DNA from: Trachythela sp. YZ-2020
Taxonomy: Eukaryota > Cnidaria > Anthozoa > Malacalcyonacea > Clavulariidae
Length of the DNA stretch: 64,000 nucleotides
NCBI GenBank assembly: GCA_016169945.1
Contig: JADLSH010000277.1
Location: 868,001 to 932,000, forward strand
Reading direction: 5' to 3'
A program made the position numbers and the translations under genes. The notes beneath the pieces are model-generated. The model was given only the letters and a program-made list of their open reading frames with translations. It was not told the origin of the DNA and made no database searches. Positions 43,245 to 52,309 of this stretch are shown here, in pieces. Each line of letters starts with the position of its first letter. The stretch's first letter is position 1.

Positions 43245-43340
43245 AAGATAGTTGCACTTTTCGCAACTGCTCCTGGTTAGATATAAAAAAATATGTACAT
43301 AAATTTCGCTTGAAATTTCCATCTACAAACACCTTCAACG
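43245..43340 (+). mobile_element. SINE tail fragment
   Basis: GTTGCACTTTTCGCAACTGC and CTCCTGGTTAGATAT match the tail of the SINE at 28853-29088. The tRNA head is missing. Confidence 0.65.
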
Positions 43341-43410
43341 TTCAGTTCCATCGAGCGAGATGCCCAAAATTTAGGAAAGATTCATGTAGCGCTGTCATGA
43401 GTTCCTATAA

Positions 43411-43426
43411 CTAACCCTAACCCTAA
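43411..43426 (-). repeat. Short telomere-like repeat
   Basis: CTAACCCTAACCCTAA, about 2.7 units of the animal telomere repeat (TTAGGG on the minus strand). Too short to be a telomere; it stands just before the TTAGCCCTCC minisatellite. Confidence 0.6.
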
Positions 43427-43479
43427 TGGTAGTTACTTTATCTGATCCTATTATAATGTATATAATATAAACCTTAGTC

Positions 43480-44121
43480 CCTCCTTACACCTCCTTAGTC
43501 CCCCTAAGCCATCTTTAGAACTTCTTACGCCTCTTCAGATCTCCTTTATGCTCCTTACACCCCCTTAGCCTTCCATAACCCTCCTTATTACAATTATAAA
43601 CGTTTGTACACCTCAGCCTTCCTTAGATCTCTTTACACCTCCTTAGTCCTTAGACCAGCAAATTAACACTCCTTACACCTCCTTAGCCATCCTTAGCCTT
43701 CCTTAGCCATCCTCAGGCTTCCTTTGCGATGCTTACACCTACTTAACCATCCTTAGACGGCTAGCCCTCCTTAGCCCTCCTTAGCCCTTCTTAGCCCTCC
43801 TTAGCCCTCCTTAGCCCTCCTTAGCCCTCCTTAGCCCTCCTTAGCCATCCTTAGCCCTCTTTAGCCCTCCTTAGCCCTTCTCAGCCCTCCTTAGCCCTCC
43901 TTAGCCCTCCTTAGCCCTCCTTAGCCCTCCTTAGCACTCCTTAGCCCTCCTTAGCCCTCCTTAGCCCTCCTTAGCCCTTCTTATCCCTCCTTGGCCCTCC
44001 TTAGCCCTCCTTAGCCCTCTTTAGCCCTCCTTAGCCCTCCTTAGCCCTCCTTAGCCCTCCTTAGCCCTCCTTAGCCCTCCTTAAACCTACTTAGCACTCC
44101 TTAGCCCTCGTTAGCCCTCCG
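43480..44121. repeat. 10-bp minisatellite, unit CCTTAGCCCT
   Basis: Tandem copies of a decamer (for example CCTTAGCCCT), degenerate at the left end (43480-43760, with CCTTACACCT and CCTTAGATCT variants) and nearly perfect from about 43765 to 44120. It abuts the first base of the Copia 5' LTR at 44122. On the other strand the unit is GGGCTAAGGA. Confidence 0.95.
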
Positions 44122-44296
44122 TGTTGAACGATGTTCTCATTACGTCATAATTATCATACTCTGTTACTATAGCATGATGGGAAGGTTTTATCTCCATGAG
44201 TCCATGTGCTTGTACGTTGTGTTAAAGAGAAAAATAAAAAAACCGTCTGCTCGTAGTTAATGTCTTGTATAATAAATCTATCCCAATCAGACGTCA
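44122..44296 (+). repeat. Copia 5' LTR
   Basis: 175 bp, TG...CA. It contains a tandem duplicate of AGTCCATG/TCCATG near 44197-44210 that is absent from the 3' LTR, and AATAAATCTATC near its end. Confidence 0.9.
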
Positions 44297-44303
44297 AGAG
44301 AAG

Positions 44304-44961
44304 ATGAATCCAACAGGTTATGGGCCCAGGACCGACACGAGATGGGGTAGGTTAACGTTTGACGGAAATGAAAACAATTATGAACTATGGGAAGCAAAAT
44401 TCCTCGGTCACTTGAGAATACTAAAATTGAAAGACACAATCCTACCATCCGAGACCGAACCAAACGCAGCGAAGAATGAAGAATGCTATGCAGAATTAAT
44501 ACAATTCTTGGACGACAAAAGTCTTTCACTGGTGATGAGAGACGCCGCCGATGATGGCAGAAAGGCTTTGAAAATGCTACGTGAACATGACGCAAGTGAG
44601 GGGAAGCCAAGAATCATTGTACACCAAGTTAACATCACTTGTAAAGGAAGCTAATGAGACAGCTACAGATTACTTGATAAGGGCTGAAAAGGTTATCACA
44701 GCTCTCAGAAACGCCAAAGAAACACTCAGCGACGGACTCGTTATCGCAATGATCTTGAGAGGACTCCCGGAGTCGCATAAACCATTCACCATCCATGTTA
44801 CTCAAAGTTCAAGTGAACTAACCTTCGCCGAGTTTAAATCCCAATTGAGAAGTTTCGAAGAGACAGAAAAATTCAATGCAAGACCAAAAGAAGATCAGGT
44901 GATGAAATTTGAATCATTTACATCTCCCACGTGCTACGGTTGCAGGCGTAAAGGACACATT
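44304..44961 (+). pseudogene. Copia gag, frameshifted
   Basis: From ATG 44304 the frame reads TRWGRLTFDGNENNYELWEA (gag N-terminal FDGxNYxxW block) and LKDTILPSE, to about 44610. A frameshift there moves to the frame with SLYTKLTSLVKEANETATD and LRGLPESHKPF. It ends with CYGCRRKGHIR, the beginning of a CCHC zinc knuckle cut by the MITE at 44962. In life gag packages the element RNA. Usual length for the family apart from the two breaks. Confidence 0.88.
44315..44329 (+). promoter_or_regulatory. Copia primer-binding site (initiator tRNA-Met anticodon loop)
   Basis: AGGTTATGGGCCCAG is complementary to the anticodon stem-loop of initiator tRNA-Met (CTGGGCCCATAACC), the half-tRNA priming known from Drosophila copia. 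Here the site lies within the first codons of gag (ATG at 44304), 18 bp after the LTR end. Confidence 0.8.
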
Positions 44962-45424
44962 AGAGACCTTTAGCATTGCGTTTTTCGCAAAAACCGAAAA
45001 CCGCAAACAGCAAAATATCACGTGACTCTGGTCTTGCGGTCGCGTTTGGCGTTTGACGTTGACGTTTCAACCGCAAGAAGGTGTTCTAGCGGTAAGTGAA
45101 ATACGGCAACGTTTTAACACTATTTAAAGTTTACAAACACACGTTTAACTACTAAAGCAAAGTTCTTTGGCCTCTTTTCTTGATACATGGCAATTTTTAT
45201 CCTTAGATTATAACTTTTACAAGAGTTATGGCGATTATTACCGAGCAAGTGAGAATAGCCATGCGGAAGTAAACAAAACATGGCGGACTCATTACGCGGT
45301 AAGCAGGAATGAAACGTCAAGCTAAATGCACCAAACTGCCCAAACGTCTAACGGCAAACCGCTAACCTGAAACCGCGGTTTGTGGTTCGCGGTCTGAAAA
45401 ATTTACGCTATGCTAAAGGTCTCT
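44962..45424. mobile_element. 463-bp MITE with 3-bp target duplication inside Copia gag
   Basis: The ends AGAGACCTTTAGCATTGCG and, reverse-complemented, AGAGACCTTTAGCATAGCG are inverted with one mismatch. ATT flanks both sides (44959-44961, 45425-45427), and the Copia zinc knuckle resumes immediately after. Interior phrases AACCGCAAAC/GTTTGCGG near the ends extend the inverted structure. A 3-bp duplication would suit Harbinger-like or Academ-like elements; no transposase. Confidence 0.85.
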
Positions 45425-48400
45425 ATTGTCAAAGATTGCCCCGACAAATCTGAAGCAAGAAATAGATTGTGCAACTATCACAAGAGCACAACGCACAACG
45501 ACAGCACCTGTAGGAGACAGCAACAACGTAAAGACAAAACAAAGCAAGCCGCTTGTGATGAGCCACCAGCAACAACCAACGATGAACATTCCTTCATTTT
45601 CCAAGTTAACGAGCATAGAACCAAACGTATCAAATCTAAAGGAATGTTAGTGGACACCGGAGCTACAACCCACATCGTTACAACCGACATTTTAGTGAGA
45701 GTCGACAAAGCTTTTAAACCGGAGAAACATTACATGGAATTGGCAGATGGTACGCGGACAAACAACATTGCAGTCAGGCGTGGCGATGCCGAGGTTGTAC
45801 CAAAAGATGTGAATGGGAGATATGTAAATACCGTACTGAAAGATGCATTATTCATACCATCATTCCCTCAGGACATATTCTCTGTGAAAGCTGCCACATC
45901 ACATGGAGCCGAGTTGAAATTCCATCAAGACCAAAGTGAACTTATACATAAAGATGGCACCACTTTTGCCATCGAACATCATGGACGGTTGTATTATTTG
46001 CACACTCTTGAGCATTGCGAGAATGACAGTAATCATATTAGTGATAAAAATAACGATAACGTAAGCGTCGCTTATGATATCAACACATGGCATGAAATAT
46101 TAGGCCATTGTAATTTCGAAGATATTGTAAAGTTAGAGAATGTAGTTGAGGGCATGACAATATCAGGCAAAGTTGATAAATCCAAGTTAGAGTGCAATAC
46201 ATGCACTGAAGGAAAGTATGTAAATAGTAGGAGTAGGAGGCCAGATGCTAGAGCTACCAAGCCTTTAGAAATGGTGCATACAGATTTAGCCGGTCCTGTC
46301 ACCCCAGAATCGAGGGAGGGTTTTAAATATTGTATCTCTTTTACTGATGATTTTTCCGGATCAGTATTTGTATACTTTCTTAAGAAAAAGAGTGACTCTA
46401 TCATAGCAGCAGAGAGATTTCTGGCTGACTGTTCTCCCTATGGTCACGTAAAGTGTTTAAGATCTGACAATGGGTCAGAATTCATGAATAACGATTTTCA
46501 AGCACTTCTAAGAGAGAGAGGCATTAAACATGAGACATCCGTCCCTTACTCTCCCCATCAAAACGGTACCGCTGAAAGGTACTGGAGAACCCTGTTTGAG
46601 ATGGGAAGGTGCTTACTACTCCAAAAGGGGTTGCCCAAAGCTATGTGGCCATATGCGGTCCAAAGTTCAGCCCACATTAGGAATAGGTGTTATAGTAATA
46701 GATTAAAGGGTACACCATATTTAGCATTAACAGGACGAAAACTTGACATCTCCAAAATGTGGGTGTTTGGATCAGAATGTTATTCATACAAACACAACCA
46801 AAAGAAATTGGACCCAAGATGCTTAAAGGGAGTATTTTTGGGCCATGACAAGAGTAGCCCCGCCTATCTGATTTACCATCCAGATAGTGGTAAAGTCATG
46901 AAATATCGCCTTGTAAAATTCATTAAAACCAAACATGTAGAACAATGCACACATACTGATACTTCAAACTGTGACGATCAGAACTCAGGTAGAAAACCAA
47001 ATGAAACTCAGTCTAGTAGTTTCAATGAAACCCATAGTGATCCAATCTTGCCAAAATGTGAACAACCAATCACAGATACTGAAAGTGATGAGCAGGGTAC
47101 AAATGGCCAAACTGATGGAAACAATGCACATTCTGAGGAAAGCCAAGATCAGACAAAAAGGTACCCCCAAAGGGAGAGGAAACCCCCACAGTACTTAAAT
47201 ACTGAACATTCAACTTATACAAACACTGATTATTGTTTTAAAACATGTGGAATGCCACAAACATATGTAGAAGCCACAAACTCTTCTGAAGCTGCAGGGT
47301 GGGAACCTGAGGCCATGAGAGAGGAAATTGATTCACTTAAGGAAAATGACACATACGAATTAAGCATTTTACCTGAAGGTAAAAATTCAGTAGGAGGGAA
47401 GTGGGTATATACAATAAAACAAAGTGCAGAGGGTCATGAAACATTTAAAGCTAGGTACATAGCCAAGTGATATAGCTAAGTAGAGGGAATAGACTATCAG
47501 GAGACATTTCCCCACACAGCTAACATTACCTCAATTAGAGCAGTTATGCAACTAGCAGCACAAAACAACCTCATTGTCCACCAAATGGATGTGAAGACCG
47601 CATATTTACACGCCCCAATAGACTATGAAATATATATGGATCAGCCAGATAGTTTTGAAGAAGTGTCAGAAAATGGTGATAAATTAGTCTATAAGCTAAA
47701 GAAATCTCTCTGTGGCTTGAAACAGTCAGGCAGAAATTGGAATAAAATTTTGCCTGAGCACTTGGAAGCTAGTGATTTTGTTAGAAACCCAGTAGACCAT
47801 TGTGTTTACAGGAAACAAATCGGTAAGGATATAATCATTGTGATTATTTGGGTAGATGACTTAATCATAGCCGCAAGCAATATGGATTTAATGTGTGAAT
47901 TCAAGAAAAACATGAATCTCAAATTTAAAATGAAGGATCTAGGTAAAGTTTCATACTTCTTAGGTATTGATTTCAAGCAAACGGATGGGTTGATTAAGAT
48001 GAGTCAAAGGAGATATATAATTAAAATGCTTGAACGATTTGGGATGGACAACTGTAAGCCTAGGACAACCCCCTGCGAGCAAAATCTAGAGTGTAACAGT
48101 AATGAACCAGTTGACAACAAAATGTATCGTGAGATCGTAGGAAGTTTGATTTATGCCATGACCTGCACCAGACTGCACCTGCACCTACTGTCGCTCTATC
48201 TACATGTGAAGCCGAGTATGTTGGTTTAGCAACCACAACTCAGGAGAGCTTGTATCTAACTCAGTTACTAAATGGTATGGATGAAAAATATTATAAATGC
48301 ACAAAGCTATACGAAGATAACCAAGGGGCTATACTGAGCCCTAAGTAAGAACCCTGTAAACAGGCAGAGATCTAAGCATATTGATGTCAAACATCATTTC

Positions 48401-48505
48401 ATACGCGATGTATTAGCAAATGGTAAAATAGATATTGTATATTGTCCTACTGAAGATATGGCAGCTGACATTTTTACAAAACCAGCTACAAAGCTAGGTT
48501 AAAAT
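45425..48505 (+). pseudogene. Copia pol (protease, integrase, RT, RNase H)
   Basis: The second half of the zinc knuckle (KDCPD) is followed by the protease GMLVDTGATTHIV (DTGA at 45653-45664), the gag-pre-integrase finger WHEILGHCNF...CNTC, and the integrase core: HTDLAGPV, RSDNGSEF and HQNGTAERYW. RT has DVKTAYLHAPIDYEIYMDQP, KKSLCGLKQSGRNW and IIWVDDLIIAAS (VDD at 47852-47860). RNase H follows about 48190-48505 in shifting frames (STCEAEYVG, YEDNQGAI, HIDVKHHFI, ADIFTKPA). Breaks: in-frame TGA 47468-47470 and TAA 47477-47479, plus shifts after 48170. The catalytic residues I can see are conserved, so inactivation is by few lesions. Confidence 0.92.
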
Positions 48506-48621
48506 AGCAAAGTTCAAGAGATTCCTTTTTGGAAGTTAAAAATGTATATAGTTCGTTATTGACACTAGTTGAAATTACTTGATGTTAAGAGGAAACAATG
48601 TTATTAGTTTTAGTTCATGAG

Positions 48622-48633
48622 AACAAGTGGGGG
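48622..48633 (+). promoter_or_regulatory. Copia polypurine tract
   Basis: AACAAGTGGGGG immediately before TGTTGAAC of the 3' LTR; primes plus-strand DNA synthesis in LTR elements. Confidence 0.75.
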
Positions 48634-48800
48634 TGTTGAACGATGTTCTCATTACGTCATAATTATCATACTCTATAACTATAGCATGATGGGAAGGTTT
48701 TATCTCCATGTGCTTGTACGTTGTGTTAAAGAGAAAAATAAGAAAAACGTCATCTCGTAGTTCATGTCTTGTATAATAAATCTATCCCAATCAGACGTCA
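48634..48800 (+). repeat. Copia 3' LTR
   Basis: 167 bp, partner of 44122-44296, followed by AGAG as at the 5' LTR and then by the duplicated receptor unit. Confidence 0.9.
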
Positions 48801-48804
48801 AGAG

Positions 48805-51735
48805 CGCTAGCGGTGAGGGAGCCATAATCATATAGAAATGTCCCACACCGATATATACAATATTAATAAAAATTGCACTACGTTGTTTTATTGCTTGCTA
48901 TTAAATTTCTGAAAAGAGGCATAATAACGGAATGATACAGTCTCCAAGTTTTATGTCAAAGGATAAAACGCGGATAGGACTTTTAAATGCACGATCAGCT
49001 AGTGTTCACATGAGAAAAAGTCGTCCCGGCTAGGCGAGTGTCCCTGTCTACAGAGGCGATCGAATCACTCTGGTCAGTCATTGCCCCGGGACAAGTCAAA
49101 ATATCGTGTGAACAGCAACAGTGCTGTATGAACGTACCGAAGAATTTTTGTCACACGACAATCATTTGCCCCGGGACAGAACACTGTCCTGGGTTCATGT
49201 GAAGATGGCCAAAGTTTCATGAAAGCATAAGCCATCTGTCAGTCCTTATGCGCGTTTTATCTTAACCTGTGTCATAAATTGATTTAACTTGACCTATTTA
49301 CCGCCCCGAAAATAATGGCCGTGCGAAAGAAGCGGCATCATTTCAGGCTTGTTTTTTTTGGCATTTTTTTTGCAGTTTGCGAAAGAAACTACGGGACCGT
49401 TCAATATTGACACAAGACGGGGGAAGGGGTAGGTTGGAATAATTGAGGGGGGGGGTGATATTTTACTTCGAACATTTTTAGGGGAGATGCATGAATTTTT
49501 TGTGTTAGTGAGGGAGGGTTGCATACAATTTCTACAAAATTATGAACTGATATTTAGTCAAAACCAGATCCTGTACATATTATATTTACCTTTTTATATG
49601 ACATTTTTATTTACTTCCAGACCACCGAAGGCAGGACTCACAACTTTGTACAAAACGCAAACATTTATCGTAGTCTACATGGTTTTTGCCAATGATGCAT
49701 ATGGTATCGCTTCGGATTATGATTTCATTTACATGTTGTTATAAAGCATATACTATTCATAGTTCAAATTTCGAAACCCGAGCGTAGAGATGAAGACGTG
49801 ACGTCTACATTGTGTGATTTACAGACTAACAATGTGTCCATGTACTATACATTATAATTGGTTCTCTGTCGAACAGCAATCCTCACACGCAGCGAGTATT
49901 GAGCTGAATTATATGTATTTGACGGAGAGCCCTGGAGACAACATTCCTGGCGAAACGCTCTTCGGCTCGTGCAATCACGCGAGAATATTACGTCATGCTA
50001 AATAATCCGCTATTTTTGGTGGCATTATCGTGGATTTCAAGTGCCGAAGTGCCGTTTTCGCTTATATCTTATATCTGAGCGAGAATTATATGACAAGCTC
50101 TATCTCGCTATAATCCCTGAACAACGAGGAGTATTTTGGTGTATAGATCTGAATGTTGTCTTAGCATGTCTAGAACTCGACCCAAAGTGACGGAAGCTGA
50201 AAAATTACGAGTTGTGACGTCACTTGTACGAACTACCTTAACATGTGGCCTTATGTATTGGAATCATTCTTACATTATATTAGTATTGATAATAAAATAA
50301 TAATAGCAATAATAATATTTAATCAATGGCCAACTTTGGTATATACATACATTCAATCTACTACGATAATAATAATTATATTTATCCAGGAAAGCACATC
50401 ACTGTACTGACGTGTTTTTCAGCGATATTTACATACAACAATAATACTAACAGACAACTTTACATAACAACAATAATGAAAAACGAACAACTAATTTAAT
50501 ATTATATTACATTAATATTATATTAAAGTAATTCAATCATTAAGTGCGAAAGATGCCTCAAACGGTAAAACAGGATAAAAAGTGGTGAGAGTAATCTAAA
50601 CTTAGTGGCTTAGGATGGAGATAAATGGCACAGTGCAGTGAGTGCACACTTAGCAATGGCTTAATAAATGAGTCAGAGAATCAATGTTTTGAACTGAACT
50701 GTCCAAATTGTTGAAGTCTTTAGAAGCATAGTCAGTAGATTTATGTTTAACCCTGTTCTAGCTTTCGGTAGATGATCGATATGACGATATGGCATACAAG
50801 ACCCCCTTGTCAACGTCTCATGCATCCCACTTCTCTTATGAACTGGAACTTAGTTCGCCTTTATTTGAAGCGACCTTGCGGCCGCAACAGCACTTGATGC
50901 GAAATCGTTTGTCAATAGTTAAGTATATCAGCGGAGTGGACGCAGCGCTAGCATGCGCTCCAACGTGGCCAGCAAAATACGCACAGGAATAATACGAAAT
51001 CACTTCAGCGCTCATCAGAGCTGCCGTAACACCATATGGGATCCAACATATAGAATAACAAAAAACCATTGCGACTGCTTGTTTGTTGAAGCTGATAACC
51101 TTTGTCCTTGATGCTTGTTGTAGTACTTGTTCGGTCTGTTCATGGTGCTGTTTCAGTTTAGAATATATTTTTCTTAGGGTTATTGAGATAATCGTAGAAC
51201 TCACAGTGATCCAAATAGTGGTCAAGATTATCAGGGAAACGATGGACACTTTATCGCCAGGAGCTAGCTCTTTTTTACGACGCTTTTCGCAAATGTCATA
51301 GCCTTGTATGCTCGCGATAATAATACCTGATTGAGCACCGAGTACAAGCACTAGTGATAGAACGCAACTGGCCGCAACAATTTTAAAGGACAACGAAAAG
51401 CTGAGCACTCGATTGCCTGGAAATTTGACTATATTCTCGTACAGATTGTAACATAAAGCAGTCATGGATGTCAGATTATTGAAAAGAGGAATTAATGTGG
51501 CGTCAGTATAGAGTACACAATATCTTTTAGCCGATGGCATATTACTGCCCCTACTCAATAATTCTCCTGCCAAACCTCCAAATAAGGAAAGGAGATTCAC
51601 GGCAACGATACTCAACAAGAAAAGTTTGTCATTCCGTTTGCCAGCTGCTAGTTTCTTCAGGACGAGACAAAGCAGGACGATATTTGCAAATAATCCAATA
51701 ATAAACACAATCCAACCAAAAATAGCTATAATAAC
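48805..51735. repeat. Receptor-containing duplication unit 1 (partner about 52310-54790)
   Basis: From GCGCTAGCGGTGAGGGAGCC onward this unit is collinear with 52310-54790. Shared landmarks include GAAATGTCCCACACCGATAT (48836, 52343), GCCCCGGGACA blocks (49090-49170, 52620-52800), TCTACGGGACCGTTCA-type phrases (49390, 53155) and the receptor. Unit 1 has about 770 extra bp at 49745-50530. The blocks around 48999-49210 and 52650-52830 carry repeated CCCGGGACA and GTTCACATGA/TCATGTGAA inverted ends and look like an older MITE. Confidence 0.85.
49745..50530. other. Segment unique to unit 1, contains a dispersed repeat
   Basis: Absent from the second unit. Positions about 49950-50150 match the repeat at 26285-26465. 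The rest is AT-rich with AATAATA runs. No gene. Confidence 0.55.
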
Positions 51736-51888
51736 AGCCACAAAAGGAGAACATTCTTCAGAATCTGTTCCAGTAGTAGAATTAGTTGCGTTTCTTGACG
51801 AATTCATCTTTACAACATTTGGATTTGAATTCGCCGACTTTCTGATAGTGAGTAGAGGGCGTAACGAATGAACTTCTTCGATTGACAT
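50836..51888 (-). CDS. Seven-transmembrane receptor, rhodopsin-like, single exon
   Basis: 350 residues without interruption, reading from ATG at 51888. The N-terminus has three NxS/T glycosylation sites. Hydrophobic segments: TM1 about residues 50-75 (GWIVFIIGLFANIVLL), TM2 about 88-110, TM3 about 128-150 preceded by Cys (RYCVLYTD), TM4 about 165-190, TM5 about 215-240, TM6 about 268-292 (VFCYSICWIPYGV, the CWxP switch) and TM7 about 298-325 (STPLIYLTID in place of NPxxY). The DRY motif is replaced by YEN (LYENIVKF). A basic tail with CCCGRK follows. The ligand cannot be deduced; unusual TM3 and TM7 motifs fit the lineage-specific orphan receptors common in cnidarians. An internal Met at residue 28 is an alternative start. 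A duplicated broken copy lies upstream at 53862-54790. Confidence 0.88.
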   Translation of the reverse strand: MSIEEVHSLRPLLTIRKSANSNPNVVKMNSSRNATNSTTGTDSEECSPFVAVIIAIFGWIVFIIGLFANIVLLCLVLKKLAAGKRNDKLFLLSIVAVNLLSLFGGLAGELLSRGSNMPSAKRYCVLYTDATLIPLFNNLTSMTALCYNLYENIVKFPGNRVLSFSLSFKIVAASCVLSLVLVLGAQSGIIIASIQGYDICEKRRKKELAPGDKVSIVSLIILTTIWITVSSTIISITLRKIYSKLKQHHEQTEQVLQQASRTKVISFNKQAVAMVFCYSICWIPYGVTAALMSAEVISYYSCAYFAGHVGAHASAASTPLIYLTIDKRFRIKCCCGRKVASNKGELSSSS

Positions 51889-52309
51889 TGCAAGAATATA
51901 TCACATTAAACTTAACTAATTAGAATATTAATATTTATAGTATCCAATTATAGTCGTTGCAGTTGTTTTTAACTTGCGGTTTTCAAATGGAGTCAAATTA
52001 CTTATTGAAAACTATATTTCCAAATGATCCTGCAGCAATAGGTATATTTAATATCCTGGTTGACTTAATGTTCAATCTATCAGTTTATAAAATAAATAAA
52101 TAAAGGGGAAAGTTTGTGACAACTGCATGATTGTGCTCTTTCGTCTAAGTAACACTAATCGCGTTTGACACTTAGCCGTCACATAATTAGTGCAGTACGT
52201 GTCATATAAAGGTAAGGATAAAACGCAGATACGGGCGAATGGATGGCTAATGCCTTTATTTAGAAGCGGATAGGGTTTAAAAATTAAACTTTGGCATTAT
52301 TCCATTATT
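51889..52309. other. Upstream region of the receptor gene
   Basis: AT-rich, with no TATA or splice signals that I can define. Lies between the two duplication units. Confidence 0.4.

Larger units (their letters stand above)
44122..48800 (+). mobile_element. Copia-type LTR retrotransposon
   Basis: LTRs 44122-44296 and 48634-48800 start TGTTGAACGATG and end CAGACGTCA. Between them: a primer site overlapping gag, gag (44304), a MITE insertion (44962-45424), protease, integrase, RT, RNase H, and a purine tract before the 3' LTR. Integrase before RT defines Copia. No matching target duplication: the left flank is minisatellite and the right flank is CGCTA. The LTRs differ at several bases and by an 8-bp AGTCCATG repeat, so it is not recent. 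Confidence 0.93.

Noticed and set aside
43411..43426. Telomere
   Set aside because: Fewer than three units, internal, and flanked by unrelated sequence.
43480..44121. CRISPR-like array
   Set aside because: Units are 10-bp head-to-tail repeats without unique spacers, in an animal genome; this is a minisatellite.
45410..45708. Overlapping small frames on both strands at the Copia protease
   Set aside because: Shadows of the pol reading frame.
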